Part shown: positions 35,325 through 46,989 of the stretch, piece by piece
Position numbering within the stretch: the first letter of the stretch is position 1
How the letters are laid out: every line of letters starts with the position of its first letter
Source of the DNA: Styela clava
Taxonomy: Eukaryota > Chordata > Ascidiacea > Stolidobranchia > Styelidae
Direction of reading: 5' to 3'
NCBI RefSeq assembly: GCF_964204865.1
Contig: NC_135264.1
Span: 3,874,001 to 3,938,000 of the forward strand
Length of the DNA stretch: 64,000 nucleotides
The notes under the pieces: generated by a model
Seen by the model: only the letters and a program-made list of their open reading frames with translations
Told to the model about the DNA's origin: nothing
Database searches by the model: none
Translations under genes and position numbers: made by a program

Positions 35325-36218
35325 CAGTGGTTCTTAAAGTATGGGTCGCGACCCAAACATGGGTCGCGGAAGGTTTAAAAATGGTTCGCGACAAGGTCGT
35401 CAATGCAAGGGCAATCTAAGAGAAGAAGGACGAATTTTCAGCTTTCCCAATGTTTCAATTTAGCTTTTAAACTCTGGGGTATTTGCAAATAATGAAATAT
35501 AAAATTTCATTCACGGAAAGAACTGTCTTGAGCTCATTGTTACATCACAATTCTGATATGCCAGTCACGTGTATTATTTTTATGGTATCGGTAACCATGC
35601 ACGTCGCTTGTCGTTGTGTTGACCGCGTGGAATGTCGTCTTAGTGGATTAAAATAACCAAAAATGGGTGTCTTTTTGGTAATGTAAATTGTAATAGACGA
35701 CGCAATAAAAAAGCTCGCTTCTCGACATTAGATTATTCAATATCTAGAGAAAATGTGACTTCATCTCGAGGCACCATTTACCCCGAACGAAGCAGTGTGT
35801 GCACATTTGATGAGTAAAAAGTTGTATATTGCGAGAGATACCGAAGGCCAGCTAGGATGTCGTGTTTGCGACGGACAGCGGACGCCTTTTCTGCTACAAT
35901 TCGCGACAAGGCACTTGTGCGAGCGAGGATATTTGGCACTGACGGTTATCAAAACTAAGCTCGCAATCGCCTCGATACCCGTGACAACTTGCGTATTGCG
36001 TTAAGTAAAATAGAGCTGTGTATTGAAGATATAATGAAAAGGAAATTTCAGTTTCATCAATCTCACTGAGTCAATGGACTGTTTCTAATAAATAGTTGTC
36101 TGTATTTGAGTCAAACTGTACTAACATTAAAAACACATTTTGCGTTATTTAGGATTGGGTCGCGAGTATTCATAAAACTCAGATTTGGGTCGCGCTCGAA
36201 AAAGTTTAAGAACCACTG
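35325..36218 (+). mobile_element. hAT element, 894 bp, in unit A only
   Basis: Ends CAGTGGTTCTTAAAGTATGG and, reverse-complemented, CAGTGGTTCTTAAACTTTTT, followed by GGGTCGCGACCC-type sequence inside. Flanks CCACAAAG (35317-35324) and CCATAAAG (36219-36226) form the 8-bp target duplication. Unit B retains the empty site (ATCCCATAAAGCCC near 43130). The element contains the C-terminal remnant of a hAT transposase. Confidence 0.92.
35860..36069 (+). pseudogene. hAT transposase dimerisation-domain remnant
   Basis: Plus frame LLQFATRHLCERGYLALTVI then K, followed after a one-base frame change by NRLDTRDNLRIALSKIELCI. This is the C-terminal hAT dimerisation signature of ZBED5-like transposases (LLpFaTtYLCEqgFSalt.iKtk.RnRL....dLRlaLs). 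The rest of the transposase is missing. Confidence 0.75.
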
Positions 36219-36226
36219 CCATAAAG

Positions 36227-37806
36227 CCTACAGAAATTTTGGAGATAAATAAATGAAAAAGCCTTCTAGTGACGACAACAATCTTTATTCACAAAAAATT
36301 TCAAGCAAATGGTCTAGCTCTAGCAGGTAAAATAGAAAAGACAAGAAAAAAAATAATGACAACAACAATAACAAAACGATCAATGGATTTATTTTGTGTC
36401 CAGCATACCCTTTGTTTATCAATACCAGGTTGAATAATCAAATATAGAGAATTATTTGGGGAAATGTGGTTCATTTACACAGGAAGAGACGAAGGATTTG
36501 TCCCAAGTTGTCAACCTGACTATAACCTTAGATCTATTCTATCTAGAGTTCCAGGGTGTTATAATAATATCATTTTTCCTAAAACCTAATTGCTTACCAG
36601 GTTTAACCTTGAGAATATAGCTGGATATATGGGTTATCACAAAGAATGTGAATATAATAGGTAAACAATAAAAATATTTTACGAAATTGATATGTGCAAT
36701 ATTAGGATTAATTAATTTTGTTTTTCACTCTTTTCACACGAATTAGGTTTATTTGGTATTCCTAGAAATGAATGGCTAGAGTTGAATAAAGATTGGTAGT
36801 TGAATTGTTCGGTTCCAAACTTGCGTGGAATTGCAGCTGGACCCGTTATTATTGATAAATCGAGATTCCCTACAACGTCAATGGAATTGAATGATTTACC
36901 GTTCAAGTCAATCATTTTGCAACATTGAATTTGTCGGGATTTGATTTTTTACATATATATTTATGACTATCAGTTCTCCCCTCCCAAGAAGTGTCCATGC
37001 TATTTGTCATCCAATTCGCCCCCTAATTTTGTATATATGATATCAATTCGTTATTTTTAACGTGCGGCGTTTAAGGAATGGGATGAACTACGGCACCAGT
37101 CAAGCGTGATGATTGTTTTCGGCCGATTAATGGACTAGTTGACAACAAAACGGAAGCACTTGGCTCTTTTTTTCTCATGTCACCTTGGTTGCCTAGAACT
37201 GTTTGCGTCTAATTATAAATTCACCCGTTTTGATTGACGTTTCATCGTGTCAGATGATTCAACTAATGGTAACGAAGAAATGAGAAAAATAACAAGAGAG
37301 CTACGCACAAATATATGGACACGTTAGACCAGAGCGAATCAGTCTTTACCGGTACCTTTGACGCTACCGGTACCCTCAAAAAAGTTCTGAATTTCCAGTA
37401 GCCAGAATTTTGCAGAATCAAAATGTACAGCCAGTCATCACACTGACTAAAATCCGTGTTCCCATGGATAAAAAATAATACAGCAAAATTTTAGACGAAA
37501 TATCAAATTTCATAGAATTCACGCAAAATTTTGAAATAAATAAAAGACAAAAAAATTGAATCCCACCACTGGTTATAGGTAGTCGCATAGTTAAAATTCC
37601 CATTTTAATTGACTAGGGTGATAATAAGTGATTAGAGGTAAACATTGCAATTGTCCATGCAATAACTATACGTGGTACGGTTTGCGAGTTTCGTACATAA
37701 AACAGCAATACTGAAGTGATAACAGCTAGCTTCCCCCAAACTGAAAACAAATTAATGGATGTTAAGGAAGCAAAGTCAACATACGATTTTTAATCTTCTC
37801 AAATTT
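36227..37806. other. 3' part of unit A and spacer, no gene
   Basis: Homologous to 43140-44518 but with many substitutions and indels. It contains the dispersed string ACAAATATATGGACACG at 37311. No coding exon recognised. Confidence 0.5.
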
Positions 37807-38025
37807 CAGCATTGTAATGAATACCAAGTCCTAGTGTGATTACAATTCAAAAATTTTATATATATGGAATTTTTGAAACCAGAAATATTTTCATGAATAT
37901 ATGTGGATATTTTATATCAAATTTAAAAATATAATCAGGAGATCATTAGACCATCAAACATTTTTTTCGCAAAGTATCCATATAGGAGATCAATCTTATC
38001 AAACGCTCGTTCAATGACTATAACG

Positions 38026-38930
38026 CAGGGGTCCCAAACTCGCGGCCCGCGGGCCAATTGCGGCCCGCAGGACGATATTTCGCGGCCCCCGCCTTGGTAT
38101 GAAAGTTTAATGTTAGTGCGGCCCGTAAGTAACTCAGCTCAGTTAGAATGATTGATGCATTTAATATATGATCAGGACAAGTAGAGCAAAACAAAATATT
38201 TTGTAATCTACCCCCGGAAGGAATATGCGGTACGGTAACCTACTAGTACCGTACCTGTAGGCGTGATATTCGATGGACCTTTGACCCCGAAGAAATTTTT
38301 TTATACCTTACCATTGCAAATTCTTGGTGCTGATTTTAGAGGTGGCTTCGCGAGTTGAACCCTGTAAACTGGGGTATATGTTTCACGTCATCATTTTGAT
38401 TCAAAACATTCAACAACCTGTTTTTCAAGAGTACGGTACCGGTAGAGAAGTTTAACCTAGTCTATCACAGCTATTTCTAGCCTAATTTTTGATTACGGCA
38501 ATTAAGCTACGACGCCCAAGCAATCAGAATGATCATTGAGTTCTTTGATTCATACTTGAATTTCTGAAACACAACCCAAAACTAACAAATAGCATGCAAA
38601 AACGAGGTAATGTTTACAAACATGCCTGAAAATCTTTCTGAGTGACAAGTGTCTGAGCGTTTGCGAAAAAGTCTATTGTTACGCCATTTTTTGCATCTTG
38701 TTGATTAGCCCATGTTACGGAATAAACAAGGATGTAGATGCTCGGGGAAAGGTCAATCGCGGAATTACTTACATTTATGTTTTTGACATGTTTGGCGTAT
38801 AGAAAAACAGGGAAATAGATTTACCCTTTTAAGTTTAATTAATGCTTTTATTGTGAAAAACCGGATGCGGCCCGGACTCACTAAGGCTCTGTCTCGGCGG
38901 CCCCCAGGTAAATTGAGTTTGAGACCCCTG
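38026..38930. mobile_element. Non-autonomous hAT element, 905 bp, in unit B only
   Basis: The left end CAGGGGTCCCAAACTCGCGG and the right end, reverse-complemented, CAGGGGTCTCAAACTCAATT, with GCGGCCCGC-rich inner ends. A perfect 8-bp target duplication CTATAACG (38018-38025 and 38931-38938) flanks it. The corresponding site in unit A (GACTATAACGAGATAGCG, about 31032) is empty. Interior blocks match the hAT remnants at 26990-27180. Confidence 0.95.
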
Positions 38931-38946
38931 CTATAACGATCGGAGA

Positions 38947-38971
38947 CCCCCCCCCCCCCAAAAAAAAAAAA
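38947..38971. repeat. Poly(C)-poly(A) homopolymer pair
   Basis: A run of about 13 C followed directly by about 11 A next to the hAT target duplication. The matching place in unit A has only GAAGAGAAAAAAAATTAAA. Confidence 0.8.
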
Positions 38972-38984
38972 TTATAACTAAATT

Positions 38985-39143
38985 ATAACTCGCTAATCAT
39001 ATGACATAATTTATCCAAAATCAATAGGCTTTTGGTCCGAGATATGATGAATGCACATGGAAAATTTGGAGCAGATTCAACCTCGCTCTCGTGAAATATC
39101 GCGTAACATACGAAAGTGTATAACAGACAGACAAACAAACAAA
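38985..39143. repeat. SINE-like repeat, copy 3 (unit B)
   Basis: It matches 31092-31254 closely and joins directly to sequence equivalent to 31562 onwards. Confidence 0.75.
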
Positions 39144-39459
39144 TACCTATCAACATACTTACCCATCAAGATCGATAAGTAATTAACACATTCCATCAAC
39201 TGGGACAAAAGCTTAGCAGTAACTTTGCAAATGCTTAGATTAACTGTTTATGATTAGGTGGAAAACATTACGATTGTGGCTAGTAATGGGATTCAAAATT
39301 TTACAAAAAGGTTCTTTTACTCACAACAGGTCATTTCAAAAAACCATGCCGAAGGTATTCCTCTAAAAATTAGATCGGGTTCTCCGATTATCACGACATT
39401 CGTGCGAAGCCCAATTTTATTTATTTTTGAAATGTATGCCACTTGGGAGTGTTCTGCAC

Positions 39460-39670
39460 GGTTCCATCACATTTGAACCCCCGTACATTTGAACCCACGA
39501 CAATTGCACCTGCATACTATTGCACCTTGGACATACTATTGGACTATACTATTGGACATTTTTTTTGTTTTGCGGATACCCTAACAACCCATTTCAGCAC
39601 CGGCATATAGATTGAACCCGCGGATATACACATGGGTTGAAATGTACGTGGGTTCAAATGTACGGTCACC
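39460..39670. mobile_element. MITE (family member 3) upstream of gene B
   Basis: The duplicate of the 31880 element (same flanks GTTCTGCAC and GTACTGCAC), with a small internal expansion of TACTATTGGACA-type sequence near 39530. It ends 146 bp before the gene B start codon. It predates the A/B duplication or was copied by conversion. Confidence 0.9.
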
Positions 39671-39816
39671 GTACTGCACAGTCACGGCGCACTGGACTGA
39701 ATATTTATCTTCGCATTGACCTATATTGGTTAATCATCAACTTGGCATTTGCTGCTTTGCTGACTATATGTATGTTACTCGGCAAGCATGAGACATTCCA
39801 AACACGAAGCAGCAAT

Positions 39817-42621
39817 ATGAAGGTTATATCAGCCGGCTTTCCAAAAACTGGAACCAAGACTATGACTGTTGCTTTAAAAACATTGGGATTTAATGTTTAC
39901 GATTACATGGAAAACAGTACAATTTTAGGCAAAGATTGGGAAAAGATATTTAAAGCTGGCGGCACCACTGAAGATTTTCGAAGAATGTACGAAAATGTGG
40001 ATGCTGTGTCTGACGTACCACCATGCTATTTCTGGGAAGAACTTCATAAAGCCTTTCCGGACGCAAAAGTAACATCTAATTTGTAATAGGCTACAACAGA
40101 ATTCTAGCGAAACATTTTCTTAATAATGGAGGTTATAATAAGGGGAAAGATTTATAGATACAGTTAATAGCAACGAGCAAGCAACGCTGATGGTTGGTGG
40201 CGGTGCATCAAATTCGAGATCGACTGCATGAGTTTAAATTGGGATTACGAAATATGATATATATTGATATAAATACATTTGAAGCACAATTTTAACATTT
40301 GCAGATAATTTTGACTACCAGGGATGAAGATTCATGGTTTAAGAGTTTAGTAACGCAGATGCGATCGGTTGAATCGAGCTGGACTTTGAAATTAATGTCA
40401 CTCCTAACACCTTCTGGATATTTGTCATTCAATATTCTATCGGATCATTGTGTTGGTAAGGAATACGTATATTACATCATTTCGTTTAACGTGTTTTAGT
40501 TGTTGCCAATATTAAACCACTTATGTATATACCCAGAAAAAATAAAAAATTTGCAACATTTCAGTTCAAACGAATTTGTAACATTGGTTTGTGCGAAGCA
40601 AATATTTATTCTGTTTTGTGTCAAAGAGAGACCAAAATCATCTTTACTGCTCTGAAAATAGCACATTGGGAAAATAACCATGAAGCCCTCCCTAATCATG
40701 AGACTTTTTTCAATTCTAGAATTAGAATATGAATTTGTATTTTCTTTTTTCATGCGGTAATTTTACGAAACATTTTGATATTTTTCAGGTCGGGTAATAT
40801 TTGGTCTTAGAGATTCATTGTTCTGGAAGCCATTCAGACGAGTGACTCTAAACGAGCTACTTCTAAAATTAAAATTTAGAAAGCACAACTCACACGTAAT
40901 CCAGGTATACTAAAACTGTTTCCACTCAAGTTATTTTTAAAGTGAATTCGATAAATGTTTCATTCATAACAAATATTAATGCTTCAACTGTGCAAATTAT
41001 GCAATCACTATGAAATCGAATGGAGCCGTGCGGAAGAAAAAAGACTCGGAAGTGTATAACAGCGCGACTATCGTGGAATGTGTGTAGTATTCGAGCGTAT
41101 GGCGTTTTTAACAATTTGGGTCTTTTGCGCCACACATTTGAAACAAATATATTCTCGATATGCCTATATTATTTTCCAGTTTACTTTACAAAATCCGTTA
41201 GTGAAAGGAAGATAAGACAGTTGCTGGAAATGGATTTGATTAAAAAATCAATGCCATAATCGCGACATTTTAACTATACAAATACATTTAATTGAAAAAT
41301 ATTCCACAACCTGTCTATTCTACAGATTTGCTAGACAAGCAGGATTTTGGAAATTGCGATCTACAATGGCAAACAAAATTTGATACATAATCTTATGGGC
41401 CACAGAAGATAGATTCCGTCATGGTCATAATTTACTACCAACTCTCGAAAACATCTTGAACGAGCCTCAAGAAATTGAAATATGGTCGCCAAATATCATT
41501 CAATTTCTCCACGTAAAGACGCAAGTCAGTAATCATACAATTTTGTATTCTCTGCTAAACCTCCAAATCGGCATGAACCGACAGATCGGCAAAGGTTTCA
41601 ACATTCAATCGGTGACAGCTAGGGTTTTGTTTTTTATCAATTCTAAAACAAACATCTTGTTTTAAAACGAGGGCTTGTTTTAAATTAATTTTTTTTTCTG
41701 TTTTTTTTGCATTTTTCATTGAAATACCCCTTGCAACGCCGTGAAACTACGCCAAAACGTTGCGTTCTGTAAAATACACTCGCTTCCGCAATAATATTCT
41801 CAAAAACGTAAGTAAAAACTGTTGCTTTTTGATTTTCACTTTTATCGGGTACACCCGTAAACTGCATTGTATGTCCACGTGGAAATGTAAATGGGTACAA
41901 ATATTCGTTGTTGCAAATGTACGTGAATGCAAATGTCAGTGGGTGCAAATGTCCATTAGTGCCAATGTCCATGAGTGCAATGCATACGGGTGCAAATGTG
42001 CGTAGGTGCAATTGTCTATGAGTTCAAAAGTCCATTGGTTCAAATGTCAATGAGTGCAAATGTCAATGAGTGCAAATGTCCGTGGGTTCAATTGTACGTG
42101 GATGCAAAGATAATGGTTGCCATTCAATTAAATATGTGTTCAGCTTCAATGCATATTGCCGGTTTGGAAAAACAAGGGTAGTTTGTAATATTTTACAGAA
42201 AAAAATATTTTGAAATTTTTAATAATATTATAACATCAACTACAGCCATGTTGATTCCGAGCATACATTTTTTCATTGCGCCACACTTTTTACTCATTAT
42301 CTTTGTCTTTTACAGAATGCACCTCCTGAAAAACTTCTGGTTTACAATTATCGTCAAGGATGGGAACCTCTTTGCAAGTTTTTGGGGGTCCCCGTACCTG
42401 ACGTACCATTTCCTCACAAGAATAAAGGCGCAAATCTTGTTGACGAATATCTTGCCACTGATCCGATCATGATCAAGATTGAAAAAGAATTGATGCTGTC
42501 GTTGGCTACCATATTAGTTCTTTGTTGCATTGGTGGATACTGTTTATTCAGTTGGGGGCCAACAAATATCTGGAACTTTCTATGCAGTGCAGTTGAAGCA
42601 TCATGGAATAAACTTGTTTAA
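39817..42621 (+). CDS. Sulfotransferase-like protein B (Sulfotransfer_4 type), tail-anchored
   Basis: Exons 39817-40068, 40305-40455, 40789-40904 and 42316-42621, with identical structure to gene A; 274 residues. It has the same cofactor-site motifs (GFPKTGTKT; TRDEDSWFKS) and C-terminal hydrophobic segment. At the three positions where A and B differ (DWEK, FWEELH and PPEKLL in B), B agrees with gene C, so B keeps the ancestral residues. The frame is open upstream of the chosen Met as far as 39637 and would add about 60 residues, including a hydrophobic stretch WLIINLAFAALLTICMLLG. Gene A has a stop there and gene C shows nothing similar, so I keep the short start shared by all three. Cofactor use is established for the superfamily; the substrate is unknown. 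Confidence 0.88.
41868..42117. repeat. Minisatellite in intron 3 of gene B
   Basis: The same array as 34255-34458 but about three units longer (extra GTGCCAATGTCCATGA and AATGAGTGCAAATGTC units). It is the main length difference between the otherwise near-identical introns. Confidence 0.85.
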
Positions 42622-44518
42622 TTTTCTTAATAATTCTAACATATTAATTTACCTTACGATAACATATTTTGTGTTGTTCTTTCAATATTGCAATTTCATT
42701 CTTAAATAATCCTGATGCACATGTTAGTGGAAATAATGAAAATAATTTATTTGATTAGATTGTCTTTCTTCCGGTCGACCAGCAATTAAATACGTTCTAT
42801 AATCTCGCGATGCGTTTTTATTGACTTTAGATAAGCAGAGAACAGTTTCTCAAGCAGATTGACTCCGTGAGCGTGTTGCGACCAGCTTATAGTCTAGTCA
42901 CCTAGTGATATCACTGCTACGCCACAATCTTTTTAATCCGAACAAATAGCTGGCTTTAGTGAACTCGTTGTCTTCGATATTCCCGGTACCTCACCGTAGT
43001 ATTCCCGACCATTTATAAACTCTTATTCCCGACGTACCGATCGCAACGATAGCAAACGCGAACGTGGAACCGCCACAAGGTGCACGCAATTCTTAATTTT
43101 GATGACGTTATCACACAACAATAAACGAATCCCATAAAGCCCACAAAATTTTTGAAAATAAATAAATGAAAAAGCCTTCTAGCGACAACAACAATCTTTA
43201 ATCACTAAAAATGTCAAAGCAATGGGTCTAGCAGTTAAATAGAAAGGACAAGAAAAAGAATACTGACAAAAGCAATAACAAAACGCTCAATAGATATATT
43301 TAGTGTTCGTTTATCAACACCAGTATGAATAGTCAAGTATAGAAGTATTTGAGGACATTCAGTTTATCTATATCAAAGACAGTTTGGTAGGAGTGTGATT
43401 GAGTACCAGGTTATTGCTTTGGAACCAGTGGATCACCAACAAATGTTTTAAAACAATTTTCTCCAGTGCAGATTTGACAAATTGTACTATTCGCTCTTTT
43501 ATTTTTATTAGTTTTCGGTTTCCAGAATCAAAACCATCAGAATATTGTTGCATTTGTATTTTTAGGTATTTGCATAATCGATATTTGCTTTTCAGAACTT
43601 CAGAGCAAGTGGGCTACTTTTCCTGAACTTTTCAATTTTTTGTAGATCAAAATAAAACACCGGTGGGATATGGATCGTCGTTTCAGAGCTTTTGGTGAAA
43701 GTGTTCACTAGCACCTTTGTAATATGTCGTAATGGAGCTTCATTCTCTTTTATCCATCGCAGATATGACAGTTCGCTTGTCGGTTATTTGTTTTTAAATA
43801 TGTCTTGTTTGACGGGTCTAAAGAGATTAGATTAGATTTGAAACACATTGAATGTCGATTGGTTGGTTTGATTTGTGGAGTCTGTCTCGAGATTTTACCG
43901 ACGAGGATTTTGTCTCAAGTTGTCTATCTGACGATAACCAGCAGTATAGTATAATCAATTGAAACACTTTATGGACGTTATTGCAGTTCCGATAATATTA
44001 TATATACAGAATACAATGTAAAACTCTTAGATCGATTCTATTCTGATTAACCTTGAGAAGATAGCGGAATATATAGGTTTTTACTAAGAATGTAAATATA
44101 ATACGTCAACAATGAAAAGATGCAATAAGGAGCTTGTCCGGATGCAGTTTTACATATGATTATCAGTTCTTCCCCCCCAAGAAGTGTCGATGCTAATGGT
44201 CATCCAATTCGTTTGTTTATCAACAACTGTACGTCCATACCCCGTCTACCACCTTGTATAATATCAATGGTATTATTTTCAACTCGCGGCGAGTAAGGGA
44301 TGGGGTGAACTATTTGGACCGGCGCTACGGCGCCAGTCAAGCGTGATGATTGTTTTTGGCCGGATGGTAGACTAGTTGACAAGGCACCATGTAACCTTGG
44401 CTGCATAGAACTGTTTGCGTTTAATTATAAATATAAATTCACCCGTTTTGATTTACGCTCCACCATGTCATATGATTCAACTAATTGTTACAAAGAAGTG
44501 AGAGAAATAATAAGTGTT
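42622..44518. other. 3' flank of gene B, no gene
   Basis: Diverged homologue of the gene A flank, including the preserved empty hAT site near 43130 and an additional segment around 43360-43900 without a counterpart in unit A. No coding exon recognised. Confidence 0.45.
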
Positions 44519-44718
44519 ATGACAAACCTTTCCAACAGCGAGTTCTGAAACCAATACGTAGGGAGTATTTTTGACTTCGGTGCAGCCATTTCGACGATAT
44601 TGAACTTTGTTTGAATAATAAATCGGATCACTGGCTCGACGATCTGAAGCGACCTACGTTCACACTAGTCTTGGACTACTTCAGGATTTGAGCACATATA
44701 GGGTGTCTCAAAAACGTC

Positions 44719-44932
44719 GTGTCACACGTGTAACACTTGTACCACATGTCTTACTTGTCCCACGTGTGCCATTTGTCTCACGTTTACCACTTGTCTCACA
44801 TGTGTTACTTGTCTCACGAGTCCCACTTGTCCGACGTATCACATTTGTCTCGCTTGTCCCACTTGTCTAACGTGCCCCACTTGTACCGTGTTCCCCACTC
44901 GTTCTACATGCCCCACTTGTCCCTAATACTTT
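44719..44932. repeat. Minisatellite of about 15-bp units
   Basis: Units such as CACTTGTCTCACATGT, CACTTGTCCCACGTGT and CATTTGTCTCACGTTT repeat about 14 times, all with the core ACTTGTCYCACRTG. Scattered single units continue at 45415-45520 (GTACCACTTGTCACATG) and an inverted one at 46372 (GGGACAAGTGGGACAT). Confidence 0.9.
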
Positions 44933-46136
44933 TTTATTGGAGTGGTAACTAGTTTTTATTGGAAAATAATTCTGATGGATTGTATGTACTTGGGAAAAAT
45001 TTCACTTTTATATAAAAGATAGAGCAATATTTTGAGGCTGTAGAAATTGGTTTATAGATGAACTATTCCCGATTAAACTGAAGAATACAATTACTATTTA
45101 TGACAGATATTTTTCAATAAAAAAATTCGAATAAACATACAGTAAAAAAAACATTTTACAGCTTTTCTTAGTATTGAATTGAAAAATTATCCGATTGTTC
45201 GGTTCTGAGTACGTAATGATATTGACAAGACGACTTTGCATATATATGATATATATGAGTATATTGTCGATTGAATAAATTCAAATCTGATTGTAACATT
45301 AACAATTAGCCTATAGCTCTATACAATGCAGTGTTTAGTAACCGTAATACATCATGCCGTCTGAGTTTCAAAAAAGTCAGTATCAGTAATATTTTAAATA
45401 TCACATGTGTCTGGAGCAGCTTGGGTTGTTTCTTGTACCACTTGTCACATGCATTTCCCCCCTTTTATTACTCGGACCACTTGCACTGATGATACTTGTA
45501 GTACACTCAAACCACTTGTATATATCGTTGCATTTGTACTGAATATCAATATTCTCTCTATTTACACCGTCTGTACCACATTTACCATTTCTCCCGTTTC
45601 CTATTTTTACCTTTACCCATTCGACATTTACATAGGCAAAATAGCATAATGATTGACAGTAAGTGCACAAAACATTTGATGAATAAGATGTAGGTGCATA
45701 AATTCACCTGTGAATGAGACATAAGTGGAAGAAGCACATGTTGAATGAAATGTAGGTGGTAAAACAATATAATTACCAAATATACTAACCTATAACTACA
45801 ATTTTATAAATTACGCAGATCAAACACTGCGCTTTTTTGCACCTGTGCGCACCAAAACGCCTGCAGGGACGGACTACCGGTAATATAATTTGTTTGATAA
45901 AAGCGTTAAAGCGAAACTTTGCAGAAGTACTAGGTTGCAAAGCAAATTACAGTGCAACTGAGTCAAGTACTTTAAAGTGTTAGCATTGATTCTAATGCCA
46001 CGCCATTATGCTTTTGAATCACGAATATCAAATTCTTATGTTCTAGATTCTAGAATACTTGTTCGTCAAGCTGAACTAATGATCACTGTAAAATAGTTCG
46101 CAAACAACAATTTTATCCATGTCAGTTCCTTATAAC
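44933..46136. other. Intergenic stretch without recognisable gene
   Basis: AT-rich, with stray minisatellite-like units near 45415-45520. No coding exon recognised. Confidence 0.4.
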
Positions 46137-46262
46137 CCAAATGATAATTAGATATTATTAAAATATCAGTATCGGAATACCGGCTTTTTGAAATATCGGC
46201 TTGTCGATATCGGATCGGTGCCGGATCGATGATAAAAACGGTATCGGTAATGCATCTATCGA
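46137..46262. mobile_element. hAT terminal fragment (CCGATACC class)
   Basis: Rich in ATATCGG, CCGATATC and GGTATCGG. The right end, reverse-complemented, reads GATAGATGCATTACCGATAC, matching the TAGAGATGTACCGATACC terminus seen at 49836. The other end is not evident. Confidence 0.5.
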
Positions 46263-46989
46263 CATCCAAATTTTTGAATTGGGAAATATTTTTTTATGAA
46301 CAGTAGTTACAAAACTTTAATTTAACCAGGTGTAGTTCACATCAACGCCAATTTTCACAACCTTGGGACAAGTGGGACATATTTAGCATGAGGTCCTAGC
46401 TAAGTCAGAGGCAGTTGAGCAATAGGCAATACAGTTAGTATTTATTACAAATTGCTTTTCAGATGTGAAAAAAAGGGGGCTTTGAGGTCACATATGTCAT
46501 ATAACACACACTAATAAGCAAATCTAGTACAAATACACAGCTGCGCCAGACTATAATAGCGTCTATTGACTGGTCGTTCTGGCGATCACAAAGTACGTCG
46601 CCATACTTTCCACATCTAAGAAGGAGAAGTTTTAGGGGTACGAAAGTATATTTTGACTTGTTGTTTGATCGTTTGTGGACGACAGCTTATCGTCTGCTGT
46701 TAAACGACGAGTAGCAACAGCATCGCCTCGACTGCCTAATATCTCACGACTTTGTGAGACTTTTCAACGAGACAATGTCTTTATTATACAACGTATAATA
46801 TGTACCATTCGGTACATAGACTTATTACCAATACATGAAAATATCTTTACCAATTGTGGAACTGAGATAAATTTTATTAAATTTTGATAATCATTGAGGA
46901 ATGGCTCGGACTATCGTGAAATAAACAAGTTATGACGTTTTAGTATTTTGAGAAAGCCCAAGTCAAATGGTTGATTATCTATATAAAAT

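Larger units (their letters stand above)
30818..37302. repeat. Tandem segmental duplication, unit A
   Basis: It starts CAGCATTGTAATGAATACCA and corresponds to 37807-44518 (spacing about 6,989 bp). It contains sulfotransferase-like gene A and its flanks. From the left edge to the stop codon (34971) the two units are almost identical. After the stop they drop to clearly diverged homology as far as AACTAATGGTAACGAAGAAA. Unit A alone has the hAT insertion 35325-36218 and the extra repeat block 31255-31560. Confidence 0.9.
37807..44518. repeat. Tandem segmental duplication, unit B
   Basis: Partner of 30818-37302, holding gene B. It alone carries the hAT insertion 38026-38930. It has lost, or never had, the block matching 31255-31560 between two ACAGACAGACAAACAAAC tracts. 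Confidence 0.9.

Noticed and set aside
41760..42181. Cys-rich repetitive peptides in gene B intron 3
   Set aside because: They are translations of the 15-16 bp minisatellite.
44688..44952. Two overlapping plus-strand frames with His/Leu/Val repeats
   Set aside because: They are translations of the 15-bp minisatellite. A unit length divisible by three gives open frames by default.
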